Origin: Legionella longbeachae | GTDB lineage: Bacteria; Pseudomonadota; Gammaproteobacteria; Legionellales; Legionellaceae | Length of the DNA: 64,000 nucleotides | Direction of reading: 5' to 3' | Assembly: GCF_004283175.1 (NCBI RefSeq) | Contig: NZ_RXNW01000017.1 | Location: 24,793 to 88,792 of the forward strand | Shown: piece by piece, positions 1 through 9,057 of the stretch | Position numbering within the stretch: the stretch's first letter is position 1 | Layout: each line of letters begins with the position of its first letter | The notes under the pieces: generated by a model | What the model saw: only the letters and a program-made list of their open reading frames with translations | The model's database searches: none | Told to the model about the DNA's origin: nothing | Translations under genes and position numbers: made by a program

Positions 1-188
1 ACGAATCACAAAAATTTAAAACCCCTTAGAAATATACTATTTCTCATTAATTTGAAAACTGAGGCAATCAGTCAGTAAAAAAAATAATTTCTCGCGTTTG
101 CCTCAGAAACGCTGCTTTAATCTTAAGTTGACGAAACGCGTTTTTTATGGTTAAGTTTAAGACTTCATGATTGCAAAGGATTGTGGCT

Positions 189-569
189 ATGAGATTTATT
201 GCCTTAATGGTGTCATTCTTATTCGCCCTATCGATACATGCAGAAGAAACTGCATCCTCACCTGAATTTCTAATAAAAATAATGAATCATTGTTATGAAG
301 ATGAAAATAAGATTGGTGCTGAATTAGCGGAATGTATTTTAGATAAAATGAGAAATGTAAATAATCCCCACCAATATCATGCATTAATTAGGGATGAAAA
401 TTTCAGCAAAACCGTAGAAAGCGACTTTTCTTTAGTTATCTATGATAAATACGGAGATGTCCTTGTATGTAAAGGGATTGCTAAGGAAAAAATAGTTTTT
501 AAAAAATGCGACAGTAAAAAAATTCCTAATTTTGATCCGAATAAATTGCCTATTGATATGGAATTTTGA
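189..569 (+). CDS. small secreted protein, unknown function
   Basis: A 126-aa protein of unknown function. Its N-terminus is a clear Sec signal peptide (hydrophobic run from about residue 5 to 15, ending SIHAEE), so it is probably periplasmic or secreted. The mature part is hydrophilic with a few cysteines and no motif I recognise. I chose the ATG at 189 because AAAGGA lies 8 bases upstream; an in-frame TTG at 171 overlaps that site and is less likely. It stands alone before a 545-base gap. Function cannot be assigned from sequence. Confidence 0.7.
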   Translation: MRFIALMVSFLFALSIHAEETASSPEFLIKIMNHCYEDENKIGAELAECILDKMRNVNNPHQYHALIRDENFSKTVESDFSLVIYDKYGDVLVCKGIAKEKIVFKKCDSKKIPNFDPNKLPIDMEF

Positions 570-1114
570 TTAAATATTTAAAAATGCATCAGGATATGTA
601 AAGAGGTAGAATGCAAAGTACTTCCCTAGTTTGCTTTAGACTCGCCTCAATGGGTTGAATCTTTGCTACCAAGACCATAAAAAAATCCAGTAATTGCTGC
701 AAGAGCGGCAGGCCGCTAGGTTTCCATACAAATGTCTTTTTTATTTAAATGAGCGCTAAGAACTTTGCAGGCGTGAGCGTCAAATTTTATGCTCGCACAT
801 TCAATCATTTTGCTTTGCTAGTGAGTCGTGTCACATTATGAAAATCTGCAATAAGAAAAACGGGATGGATAGAAAACGCTAAGGATCACCATGAATGATT
901 TCGTCCACTATGGCATGAGCCAGAGTTGTTCTGATACCTACCCTGGGTATTAAAATTTGTATTGAATCATGCTTCGAATATAATCAATTGGGGCTCTATG
1001 GCGTAAGTTTTAATTCTTTAAAAATTAAAAGCTTATAAAGGGTTTTTATTTTCTTGGCGATAGTGCAAACTAAATGAAATCGGAATTCGCACACACTAAA
1101 GGGACAGAGTCAAC
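570..1114. other. 545-base gap with no convincing gene
   Basis: I see only very short frames here. One at 892 (MNDFVHYGMSQ..., 20 codons) has AAGGA upstream but no other support. A minus-strand hydrophobic stretch near 650-710 (AALAAITGFFYGLG) reads like the end of a lost membrane protein, bounded by stops. The last 100 bases should hold the promoter of the downstream outer membrane protein gene. Confidence 0.4.
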
Positions 1115-1912
1115 GTGAAACGGAATAAATGGATGTTATGTAAAAGTATATTTTATACTCAATCGCTGTTGAAGTTTCAACAATGGACAAGCAATAGACT
1201 TTCTATAATAGGAATTTTCTTCGTTGGAATTTTTACCCCCTTGACAATGAACGCTCAAACATCTCCTTATATCCGGCTGACTATAGGAGAACTATTTACC
1301 CAAACAGGCCAAAACAAAACCATAGCTTTTGATCCCTCCTACTGGAAGACCCTCGTTACAAATCGCGATTCAGTTTCAGAGATATATGGTGGTATATCTG
1401 CAGGATTACGTATCCCTTTTAATTCAATTTGGGCAGTTGAGATCGGGGCGGGATACTATCAGGCAGCAAGCTTCAAGCAAGAAGGAAAAATATATCAGTA
1501 CAATAGCCCAGATTTTTACAATTTAAATTATGATTATAAAATACAAATTCGGCGATTGATGTTTGAAGGCAAACTTTTAACAACATTCAATACTATTTAT
1601 CATCCATATATTTCAGCCGGGATTGGTGCTAGCCGTAATCGAGGCTACAACTATCAAGAAATACCGGTTGAGCCTTATGCTGTACCTGATCCTTCATTTG
1701 CGAATCGAACACAGACCAATTTTTCATATTCTGCAGGCGTTGGCCTAGATATCGAAGTGACTAAAAATTGGCGAATAGGTGCTGGCTATGAATACAGCAA
1801 CTTAGGCCCGACAAAACTGGGGCGATCACCGGTTCAAATGACTTCACAACAAGTTAGCTCTGGAACGATCAATACCAATCAGGTTCTGGCACAAGTGAGC
1901 TACACCATCTAA
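1115..1912 (+). CDS. outer membrane beta-barrel protein
   Basis: A 265-aa protein with a long N-terminal signal region (hydrophobic segment at about residues 29-42, then MNAQTS). The rest alternates polar and hydrophobic residues in typical strands such as GGISAGLRIP, WAVEIGAGYY and FSYSAGVGLDIEV, and ends with a strand VLAQVSYTI. This is the pattern of an 8-stranded OmpW/OmpA-like barrel, so outer membrane localisation is inferred. The GTG start has AGGGA about 11 bases upstream; an ATG at 1133 is the alternative and would shorten the signal region. The next gene begins 28 bases downstream on the same strand, so the two may be co-transcribed. Substrate or role is unknown. Confidence 0.7.
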   Translation: MKRNKWMLCKSIFYTQSLLKFQQWTSNRLSIIGIFFVGIFTPLTMNAQTSPYIRLTIGELFTQTGQNKTIAFDPSYWKTLVTNRDSVSEIYGGISAGLRIPFNSIWAVEIGAGYYQAASFKQEGKIYQYNSPDFYNLNYDYKIQIRRLMFEGKLLTTFNTIYHPYISAGIGASRNRGYNYQEIPVEPYAVPDPSFANRTQTNFSYSAGVGLDIEVTKNWRIGAGYEYSNLGPTKLGRSPVQMTSQQVSSGTINTNQVLAQVSYTI

Positions 1913-1940
1913 TTTTGGAAACGATAGATAAAGGAATACG

Positions 1941-3626
1941 ATGCGCAACAAAGTGAATAAAGAACAATTTGTTCTAGCAGCAGGCATATATTTATTATCC
2001 TCGGTAGCTATTGCTCTACCGTTAGTAACCATTACTCCACAAGATTATACTTATCATGATCAAGCCGTCGCTCGTGGAACCAGTTTAACTGTCCCTTACA
2101 CCATAACGAATAATACCCCAGCCACCTTATATCAGGTTAGGGCAAGTGATTTACCAAAAGGAGTGATTTCTTCAGTTTGTCCTACACTTATTTCTGGTAG
2201 CAGTTGTACCTTGAATTTGACCATCCCTGCGAGTCTGACTAAGGAGCATAAAGAGATTCGGTCGCGTTTCAAAGTCTGCGTCAGGAAGAACGAAGGTTGC
2301 ACCTTGGTAAGTCCAGCCAACCAATTAGATATAAACATTTTGAATAATAATACATTTATTGCTATTTCCGATATGCATGTAGATTATTTTAAGGCTCCAC
2401 CTATTACTTACGGGAATGATACTGATCTTACGTTATGGAATAGCACTTTAGCTAAAATCACATCACTAATCAACGAACAATCACCTGCATTTATTGTATT
2501 TACAGGTGATGTACCGGCACATGGCCCATGGCCTAACGTCAACCCTAACCAGGCAAAAGATATTATGACCGTACTGACAGGTCTTAGCGGTCTTCCAGCC
2601 ATTAGTGCAAATAATTTACCGGTATTTTATGCATTTGGTAACAACGATTCCCTTGTAAGCGATTATGGTGAGTTTTTTGATGCCGTGAACAATCGCAATT
2701 TGTTTTACTTAGATCCCACGCATAATTGGCCTGCTTTAAATACTAATCCTGATTGCAGTATTTCACCAAAATTTGCATGTACATATACAACGACTTTACC
2801 TATGCCTCCTGAGCATGCCGAAGATATGGCCCATGCTCAATCACAAGGTTACTACAGTGCTTATCCTTTAGGAAGTAAGGTTCCCTTTCGCTTGATCAGT
2901 TTAAATAGTGTTATTTTTTCCCGCGACTATTTACCCCTGCAAGCCCCACCAACATCTCAATTAGCCGAAGCACAGGAAGAAATGGATTGGCTAAGCAATC
3001 AATTGGCTTTTGCCAAAGCCAATAAAGAATCGGTTTATATCATTATGCATATTCCAGTTGGTATGGATGCTTTTTATAATAGCGATTATCATGATATGTG
3101 GAACACCACATTGCATTTGAACAATGGTTTACTATTTCGTGATGCCTTCCTTGCGCTTATGACAGAATATAAGAGTACTATTCGGGCAGTGTTGAGCGGA
3201 CATACTCACGAGGATGAATTACGCGCACTTTATCCAGATCAGACTTTAACGAAGATGGAAGTACTTGATGTTGGAATACCCGGAGTTACACCAAATCATT
3301 TTAACAATCCCGGTGTGCAAGTTTATTTATATGATAATACGTTCCAATTAACTGAAGCAAAGACTTATTACACCACACCCGTTCCCAGTGGTTGGAAAAG
3401 TTATTCATTTCAAAATGATTATACTTGTAAGAAAAATAGCACTCTTTTTTCCTGTGTGTCGGCAAACATTTTACCACGACTACCTGCCTGGAAACTTGAG
3501 CCCCAACCCATACCCAGTAACCCATATGAAATGAATTATCCAGTAAGAAATTCTGATTATAATCCAAGTCCTTATAGTAGCTGGGTAGCAATATTGGAAG
3601 CGATACAAGTTGTACCAATCCAATAA
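1941..3626 (+). CDS. secreted metallophosphoesterase, acid-sphingomyelinase-like
   Basis: A 561-aa exported phosphodiesterase. Residues 1-26 form a signal peptide; about 30-130 form a cysteine-containing Ig-like domain (NNTPATLYQV, SGSSCTLNLTIP); the rest is a calcineurin-type metallophosphoesterase. The metal-binding motifs are in order: SDMH (D144, H146), GD (189-190), GNND (233-236), MH (H370) and GHTH (420-423). This arrangement is typical of the acid sphingomyelinase/endopolyphosphatase branch, which cleaves phosphodiesters outside the cytoplasm. The GNND motif has Asn where most members have His (GNHD/E), as in endopolyphosphatases, so the substrate may differ from sphingomyelin. AAAGGA precedes the ATG. 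It follows the barrel protein by 28 bases. Confidence 0.8.
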   Translation: MRNKVNKEQFVLAAGIYLLSSVAIALPLVTITPQDYTYHDQAVARGTSLTVPYTITNNTPATLYQVRASDLPKGVISSVCPTLISGSSCTLNLTIPASLTKEHKEIRSRFKVCVRKNEGCTLVSPANQLDINILNNNTFIAISDMHVDYFKAPPITYGNDTDLTLWNSTLAKITSLINEQSPAFIVFTGDVPAHGPWPNVNPNQAKDIMTVLTGLSGLPAISANNLPVFYAFGNNDSLVSDYGEFFDAVNNRNLFYLDPTHNWPALNTNPDCSISPKFACTYTTTLPMPPEHAEDMAHAQSQGYYSAYPLGSKVPFRLISLNSVIFSRDYLPLQAPPTSQLAEAQEEMDWLSNQLAFAKANKESVYIIMHIPVGMDAFYNSDYHDMWNTTLHLNNGLLFRDAFLALMTEYKSTIRAVLSGHTHEDELRALYPDQTLTKMEVLDVGIPGVTPNHFNNPGVQVYLYDNTFQLTEAKTYYTTPVPSGWKSYSFQNDYTCKKNSTLFSCVSANILPRLPAWKLEPQPIPSNPYEMNYPVRNSDYNPSPYSSWVAILEAIQVVPIQ

Positions 3627-3652
3627 CATTTATAACGCCATCAACGATGACG

Positions 3653-3820
3653 TTATTGAATAGTAGCGTCTCGGGAGAACAGTATGATTTTAGAAATAGA
3701 GAGGCTTAAAGATTGAGTTGTCATGGCTCCAAAAAACGTACCTGCAAGTACCGGGTTAACTCCGAAATGTACAAGGTAATTTTTACCACATTTTGGGCAA
3801 AACCAGCCTTGAAATTTCAA
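3653..3820 (-). CDS. 55-aa CPKCG-containing small protein
   Basis: A short minus-strand frame of 55 codons starting with TTG at 3820, with AGGGG 8 bases upstream. It reads KFQGWFCPKCGKNYLVHFG and then becomes hydrophobic and Ser-rich. The single CPKCG knuckle resembles half a zinc ribbon, so a metal-dependent dimer is possible. It lies 76 bases after the tspO-like stop on the same strand and could be the last gene of the photolyase unit. It converges with the metallophosphoesterase gene. No known family recognised; reality as a gene rests on the start site and motif only. Confidence 0.5.
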   Translation of the reverse strand: MKFQGWFCPKCGKNYLVHFGVNPVLAGTFFGAMTTQSLSLSISKIILFSRDATIQ

Positions 3821-3896
3821 TTTAATTGCCCCTATAGATTAATTGCAATACCTTGTAGGTGAGGATTAATCTTACTTATGCAGATTCAGGCCATCT

Positions 3897-4379
3897 TTAG
3901 GCCTGTGAATTGAGAATCCATATCATCCCATTAAGGTAGCCCGCAAATATAATCCACAAAAAATAAGGAATTAATAGTAACGTGATTCCTTTTTCTATTT
4001 TGTTAAGGTTTAAGATAATAATTGCGTTTAAACCAATTATTACTACTATCCATAAAAAACTAAATCCTATCCAATGAAGCTGAAAAAAAAGTGGTGTCCA
4101 TACCCAATTCATGATGAGTTGTACTAAATAAAGATTAAGTGCCCTTCTAATTTGGGGTTTACTGCGATTTTGCCACAATATAAACCCAACAATCGCGAGA
4201 AATGCATATAAAATTATCCAAACAACAGAAAACACCCACCCAGGAGGAGTTAGAATTGACTTATAAAGCCCCTCATACCAAGAAGGAATATTTGCTCTCG
4301 TTAATAAGCCTAAGATAAATCCTATTAATTCAAACATTAAAATCCAAATAATCAATTTAATTCCGTTTTTTTTTCTCAA
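3897..4379 (-). CDS. tspO: TspO/MBR family membrane protein
   Basis: A 160-aa integral membrane protein of the TspO/peripheral benzodiazepine receptor family, which binds porphyrins and can catalyse their light-dependent degradation or act in oxygen and light sensing. Five transmembrane helices are evident, and the family hallmark WYEGLYKSILTPPGWVF is at about residues 33-49, with a later NWVWTPLFF motif. The start is TTG at 4379, supported by an excellent GGAGG 7 bases upstream; the next ATG would cut into helix 1. It overlaps the upstream SDR gene by 23 bases, indicating one transcript with phrB. Tetrapyrrole handling next to flavin photoreceptors fits a light or oxidative stress role (inference). 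Confidence 0.88.
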   Translation of the reverse strand: MRKKNGIKLIIWILMFELIGFILGLLTRANIPSWYEGLYKSILTPPGWVFSVVWIILYAFLAIVGFILWQNRSKPQIRRALNLYLVQLIMNWVWTPLFFQLHWIGFSFLWIVVIIGLNAIIILNLNKIEKGITLLLIPYFLWIIFAGYLNGMIWILNSQA

Positions 4380-5241
4380 AATCTTCCCTCCATATTTGTG
4401 TTAGTCCCTCACGAAATGAAGGATAGTGTAAAATAACACCAAGTTTCTTTTTTATTTTTAAATTAGATACGCGGCGATTACTTAAATAGAATTCTTGTTC
4501 CCTTGGTGATAATGAAGCTTTTTCAAACGGGATTAATGGTAATGGTACCAGATTAAGTAAAGAGGCAGCGTATGCATCTACAATGTGAGATGCGACTGGT
4601 TCATCATCAGCTACATTATAGATAGACAAAGGATGTGGGTTCTTTATTGAGGCAAGAAGCACAGACACAATATCATCAACATGGATACGTGAAAATACCT
4701 GACCCTCTTTAAAAATACTGAAATTTTTCCCGGATCGAATACGTTCCAACGGGTTTCTATCTGATCCATATATTCCTGCCAGTCTGAATAGGTGTAGAGG
4801 CAACTGCTCGCCCTTTGCATAAGAAATCCATGCCTTTTCTGCCTCCCAACGTATAATTGCAGATGTGCTGTTGGGTCTACAAATACTTTCTTCATTAACC
4901 CAGTTTCCTTGGTGGTCACCATAAACACCCGTAGAAGAAAGATAGCCAATCCACTCAATATGTGTAGCATGCCGTTTAATCAACGCTGAGTAATAAGATA
5001 ATACGAGATCATCCATCCCTTCTGCTGGAGGAATACTGATCAAAATATGAGTGGTTTGACTAAGGTAGAAATCAATATCAGAAGACTCAAAATCAATAAG
5101 CGTGATTGCAGGAGGATGGCTCGTTGCTTTTTTTCTTTCTTGACGCGTCGTTCCAATAACGTTAAATCCTAGTTGAATCAGTTTCTGAGCAAATCGATTG
5201 GCCGTGTAGCCGAAACCAAATATAAAAAAAGAAGGAGTCAT
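4357..5241 (-). CDS. SDR-family NAD-dependent epimerase/dehydratase (YeeZ-like)
   Basis: A 294-aa atypical short-chain dehydrogenase. The Rossmann motif FIFGFGYTANRFAQKL is at residues 6-21, followed by a strand ending GTTR. A YLSSTGVYGDHQG segment and LFRLAGIYG are characteristic of the YeeZ-like group of sugar-nucleotide-epimerase relatives whose substrate is unknown. The ATG overlaps the phrB stop by 4 bases (ATGA), so translation is probably coupled to the photolyase. The 3' end overlaps the tspO-like gene. Members of this group often sit next to photolyase genes in gammaproteobacteria (from memory), which suggests a shared stress role but does not give a reaction. Confidence 0.82.
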   Translation of the reverse strand: MTPSFFIFGFGYTANRFAQKLIQLGFNVIGTTRQERKKATSHPPAITLIDFESSDIDFYLSQTTHILISIPPAEGMDDLVLSYYSALIKRHATHIEWIGYLSSTGVYGDHQGNWVNEESICRPNSTSAIIRWEAEKAWISYAKGEQLPLHLFRLAGIYGSDRNPLERIRSGKNFSIFKEGQVFSRIHVDDIVSVLLASIKNPHPLSIYNVADDEPVASHIVDAYAASLLNLVPLPLIPFEKASLSPREQEFYLSNRRVSNLKIKKKLGVILHYPSFREGLTQIWREDFEKKKRN

Positions 5242-6656
5242 CTGAGATCATTCCTTTTTAACTGATTGTAATAATTTAATGCCCTTGTTCTAGCTTCATG
5301 ATGATCAATAATAGGTTTGGGATACTTTGTATTTAAATAAAACCGCTCACTACCAACAGACTCCCAAGGTGCGTGGATTGACTGACTGTCTAATTGAGAA
5401 AGCTCCGGAACCCAATGACGAATATAACTGCCATCAGCATCAAATTTCTGACTTTGTAATACTGGATTGAAAATACGAAAATACGGTGCTGCATCAGCAC
5501 CACATCCGGCAACCCATTGCCAACTGGCACTATTATTTGCTAAATCCGCATCTACAAGAGTATCTAAAAACCAATCTGCACCTAAACGCCAATCAATGAG
5601 TAACCCTTTAGTAAGGAATGACGCAGCAATCATACGGACACGATTATGCATATAGCCGGTTGCCCATAATTCTCTCATCCCAGCATCAATTATTGGATAG
5701 CCGGTCAAACCTCTTCGCCAGTAAGATAATAACTTCTCATCATTGTGCCACGGAAATGCATCAAACTCATTCCTGAAATTCTCAGATGGAAGCTTTGGGA
5801 AATGATAAAGCAGGTAAACTGAAAACTCCCTCCATCCCAGCTCGGACAAGAAATGTTCCGCAGATGCTAAATCACAATTAGGATTAAGCTTTGCCAGTTC
5901 AATTGCCCTTAAAATTGTCCATGGACTGATTTCACCAAAATGCAAATGTGGTGATAAGCGTGATGTCGCATTTTTTATGGGAAAATCTCGATTATTTTTA
6001 TAACCATTAAGATGATGCTCAATAAACTCTTTAAGTTTTTGTTGCGCCCCGCCCTCTCCAGGAATCCAATACTCACTAAATCGCGCGGCCCAATTGATGG
6101 TTGGTAATAATTTCCAATCATTAAGTAGCTCGCTTTGTACTTCAACTCCAACCGGGCGATGCTCTAAATTCATAGGACGTTGGATATTAATAAGTTGTTT
6201 ACAGTGCTTCCAATAGGGTGTAAACACTTTAAAATAATCTCCGCTTTTATTTCTAATCGTCCAAGGTTCATGAAGCAAGCTTCCATTAGAACTGTGAACA
6301 TCAATTCCACGTTCCAACAAAGTTGCTTTAATCCCTTTATCGCGGGAGATAGCTACGGGCTCATAACAGCGGTTCCAATAGACTGAGCTTATGGAAACAG
6401 TCTTGGCCAAGTCTAAAATAATCTCTAAGGGATCCCCCTTGCGGAGAATGAGATTTAACCCGCGTTGTGCCAGCGAGTTGCTTAAAGATGTGAGGCTATG
6501 ATAAAGCCACCAAGCCTGGGCTCCTCCTAAAACACTATTTTTTTCATCATAAATATAGAGCGGAATAACAAACTGATGATGAGAACACGCCTCGATGAAC
6601 GCAGGATTATCGTTCAATCTTAAATCGAACCGAAACCAGACTAATGCGGTAGTCAT
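5238..6656 (-). CDS. phrB: deoxyribodipyrimidine photolyase
   Basis: A 472-aa class I cryptochrome/photolyase that uses blue light and FAD to split cyclobutane pyrimidine dimers. The N-terminal alpha/beta antenna domain opens with ALVWFRFDLRLNDNPAF. The FAD-binding helical domain carries ELGWREFSVYLL, RRGLTGYPIIDAGMRELWATGYMHNRVRM and the long block ADLANNSASWQWVAGCGADAAPYFRIFNP, all diagnostic of CPD photolyases. Its length matches E. coli PhrB (472). The start ATG overlaps the stop of a 55-aa upstream ORF by 4 bases, and its own stop overlaps the SDR gene by 4 bases, so it sits in a translationally coupled unit. Confidence 0.95.
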   Translation of the reverse strand: MTTALVWFRFDLRLNDNPAFIEACSHHQFVIPLYIYDEKNSVLGGAQAWWLYHSLTSLSNSLAQRGLNLILRKGDPLEIILDLAKTVSISSVYWNRCYEPVAISRDKGIKATLLERGIDVHSSNGSLLHEPWTIRNKSGDYFKVFTPYWKHCKQLINIQRPMNLEHRPVGVEVQSELLNDWKLLPTINWAARFSEYWIPGEGGAQQKLKEFIEHHLNGYKNNRDFPIKNATSRLSPHLHFGEISPWTILRAIELAKLNPNCDLASAEHFLSELGWREFSVYLLYHFPKLPSENFRNEFDAFPWHNDEKLLSYWRRGLTGYPIIDAGMRELWATGYMHNRVRMIAASFLTKGLLIDWRLGADWFLDTLVDADLANNSASWQWVAGCGADAAPYFRIFNPVLQSQKFDADGSYIRHWVPELSQLDSQSIHAPWESVGSERFYLNTKYPKPIIDHHEARTRALNYYNQLKRNDLR

Positions 6657-6820
6657 ATAAGTCTCAAACAGGAAGAAATGGTTGAATTTATCAATTTCTC
6701 TAATAAATTCATAGAAATAAAAAGAGTTTTAAAAATAAATTGTTGATTTACTTCTCGCACCCAATCAAGTGCCTGGTATGGGGAGATATGATGTTGCTCT
6801 TTTTTGCTGATGGTATTCAT
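6653..6820 (-). CDS. 55-aa protein coupled to photolyase, unknown
   Basis: A frame of 55 codons running MNTISKKEQHHISPYQAL... It has a good GGAG site 6 bases before the ATG, starts 18 bases after the bestrophin stop, and its TGA overlaps the phrB ATG (ATGA). Position and start signal are those of a genuine cistron that couples phrB translation to the upstream gene. The sequence has a DWVREVNQQFIFKTLF amphipathic stretch and no motif that I recognise. It could be a leader peptide or a truncated remnant of a longer gene. Confidence 0.55.
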   Translation of the reverse strand: MNTISKKEQHHISPYQALDWVREVNQQFIFKTLFISMNLLEKLINSTISSCLRLI

Positions 6821-6838
6821 AAATGCTCCAAATCCACT

Positions 6839-7741
6839 CTAATCTTTACCAGGCTTATTTTGAATTTCCATTACATTATTCTCTATAGTGTTACAAATAT
6901 CATTGAGAGGTAAATGACTTAAATTCTCAATTGAAAAGGGGTTTTGTAGCTCGACTCCTATTCGATCTAATGAAAATAGAGCATATCCGACCAGAGCCAC
7001 GATTATAGGATTTATATATGCTGAGTAATTAACCAGGGCTACAGGAAGTATAATCAAAAATAAAAGGATAAATCGACGTGATTTGATTGCCATCACAAAA
7101 GGCATAGGTGTTTTTAATATCCGTTCGCATGCGCCTTGGCAATCAAGGATTGTTTCCCGAAGCTCTTCTGCTTTCAAAAAGGAGAACTGATTTAATTTGC
7201 CACTTTCTTGCATCTGGGATAGCATCGAAGCCAGCTTTGACGAAATTAAATTAGGTTTGTGTTGCCATAGTTGCAATTGAGCATATGTATCCTTAGGCAA
7301 CAAATGTTTTACTTCTTCGGTAGAGGTAACACCCCTAAGATGATTTTTCATAAGATAAGGCATTGCCGCAATTAGACCGAGAACTTTCTCTATATCGTCC
7401 CTACTCGAAGGCTCTACGTAACTTATTATAATAATAGCCAAATTTCTGCTGCAATTAACAACATTTCCCCATAGTTTTCTTGCTTCCCACCACCGATCAT
7501 ATCCCGCATTAACACGAAAAACCAAAATTAATCCCATAATTACCCCTGCATACTCAAATGGGCTTATAGGAAGAGACAACCATGGAATAAAAATACTTAA
7601 TACAGAAACAAGACAGGCATAAACACTTACAGCCAAAACCTTCTTCCATACTCTAGGAGTAACCGAACCATGTATGGCAAGTGCACACTCCATGAAATTA
7701 GGATATTCATATTGATTTATAGTTTTTTTATTTTCTTTCAT
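6839..7741 (-). CDS. bestrophin family membrane protein
   Basis: A 300-aa member of the bacterial bestrophin (formerly UPF0187) family, pentameric ion channels related to eukaryotic Ca-activated chloride channels; bacterial forms conduct cations or anions. The family signature VFRVNAGYDRWWEARKLWGNVVN lies at about residues 75-97. Hydrophobic segments at about 38-58, 61-75, 217-235 and 238-256 fit the four membrane helices, and a C-terminal PFSIENLSHLPL motif corresponds to the conserved PFGxxxxDxPL loop. It is the first gene of the minus-strand unit leading to phrB; the promoter is expected upstream of 7741. The ion carried and the link to light repair are not evident from sequence. Confidence 0.85.
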   Translation of the reverse strand: MKENKKTINQYEYPNFMECALAIHGSVTPRVWKKVLAVSVYACLVSVLSIFIPWLSLPISPFEYAGVIMGLILVFRVNAGYDRWWEARKLWGNVVNCSRNLAIIIISYVEPSSRDDIEKVLGLIAAMPYLMKNHLRGVTSTEEVKHLLPKDTYAQLQLWQHKPNLISSKLASMLSQMQESGKLNQFSFLKAEELRETILDCQGACERILKTPMPFVMAIKSRRFILLFLIILPVALVNYSAYINPIIVALVGYALFSLDRIGVELQNPFSIENLSHLPLNDICNTIENNVMEIQNKPGKD

Positions 7742-8385
7742 AATATCAAATAGCCCTAAATATAGATTTACGAAATTATCATAACCTGTCTGTCAAATAG
7801 CACTAATGAGCAATTGGAACCTGCTTGCCGCCTACAATTAATGGCTGCTTCGCTTAATACACATGGATTAACCAGCGACAATGCTTTAACTTTCAATAAA
7901 CTCTATTGCGTTTTTTTGAAAGCTATGGATAGGGTTTTGCAAAATATCCCTAGTATCCCCTTGAATAGTTTTTTTGGATAATCTGGAGATAGGGGCATGT
8001 TAATGTAATTTCAAGAGTTAAATGATAGTTAAATAGAATCATTATGCAACAACCGAGCACATACAAATAAATATATTCTTAAAATTGTTATTTGTTTGGT
8101 CTCAAAACGTGAGGTTCCATTACTGAAGATGGTTAGCTATATAAAATTCATATTAACAGTCGATGGCACATAGCTCTAAATAATAGTAATGAGTAGCCAT
8201 ACTTTAGAATCATCTGGTTACTTAAAAATAATTTATCTGCGGTCTCTATAACACAAACCCATTTAATTAAGCGCACACTTGATATTTTTGTAACGCTTAT
8301 TGAGTTTAATAGGCTTATCAGCTTAAGATAAACATTTAGTATTTTTAAAATAACGAAAGGTTATTACTCACCAAGTGGATTTATA
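7742..8385. other. 644-base divergent intergenic region
   Basis: This separates the bestrophin unit (minus) from a plus-strand gene and must hold both promoters. A plus-strand open stretch at about 7768-7975 (QLMAASLNTHGLTSDNALTF, then FLKAMDRVLQNIP) has coding-like composition but no ribosome binding site and no usable start near its beginning, so it may be a gene relic. A TTATTACTCACC stretch and GGATTTATA precede the ATG at 8386. Nothing else is identifiable. Confidence 0.4.
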
Positions 8386-9057
8386 ATGCGATCAGAAGAA
8401 ATATTAAAGGAAAAAATGCCAAATTTTTCAGATGAAGAACTGCATGCCAAAGCGAATCAGTATATATGTGAATTTAAACAACTTATCTTTCAGAATCTTC
8501 CCTCTGTAATATCACAAATTATTGAACGGGAAATTTGGAAAAACAGAAACAATGCCTATAAAAATTTTGGAGAATATGCTCTTGATAAATCATCAGACGG
8601 TCTGGGTATTACTAACAATGAAATGTTGTGGTTGTTGCGATCCGCTATGGATATAAATACTCAGCATGTAGCTCATTGGGGAGATGTTCTTAGTATGGTG
8701 GATAACTGTGCCAGAGTGTATGCAAAGGAAAATAAAATCTCTATTAAAGATTTGAATAATGACCTTAGAGAGCAGGATAATACGAATCCCAATTTGTATC
8801 AGGAAGACAACATTACATATTTGCCTTCTCGTTCAAGGTCGATTGATGGACAACTTTTGAAATTAAAAAAGAAAGATCCCCTCGCTTATGAAAATGTGAT
8901 TCAAGGAAAAATCAACATAAAAGATGCTTGGGTTAAAGCCCCCAGAAAACAGCAACAACCTATTGAAACCGTTAAAAATAAATTTTTTAACTTATCTAAA
9001 TCAGATCGTAAATCTTTTCTGGAATGGCTTGAACAAGAAAAAGATCACCTGGTATAA
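8386..9057 (+). CDS. hypothetical protein with plasmid/phage-like C-terminal module
   Basis: A 223-aa soluble protein. The first 120 residues are helical with no known motif. The C-terminal part has SRSRSIDGQLLKLKKKDPLAYENVIQGKINIKDAW followed by a LSKSDRKSFLEWLEQ ending. From memory, this resembles a module in many uncharacterised proteins of mobile elements, in which a short helix-turn-helix-like repeat (R..L...PDL...V..G..S...A) precedes a helix ending R..FL.WL. A DNA-binding or antirepressor-like role is possible but not shown. The ATG has a GGA 8 bases upstream. It lies between the photolyase unit and the BLUF gene, all spaced widely, so no operon is implied. Confidence 0.6.
   Translation: MRSEEILKEKMPNFSDEELHAKANQYICEFKQLIFQNLPSVISQIIEREIWKNRNNAYKNFGEYALDKSSDGLGITNNEMLWLLRSAMDINTQHVAHWGDVLSMVDNCARVYAKENKISIKDLNNDLREQDNTNPNLYQEDNITYLPSRSRSIDGQLLKLKKKDPLAYENVIQGKINIKDAWVKAPRKQQQPIETVKNKFFNLSKSDRKSFLEWLEQEKDHLV

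Noticed and set aside
7841-7978. Short plus-strand frame MAASLNTHGLTSDNALTFNK...
   Set aside because: No ribosome binding site and no recognised family; kept only as a possible relic in the intergenic note.
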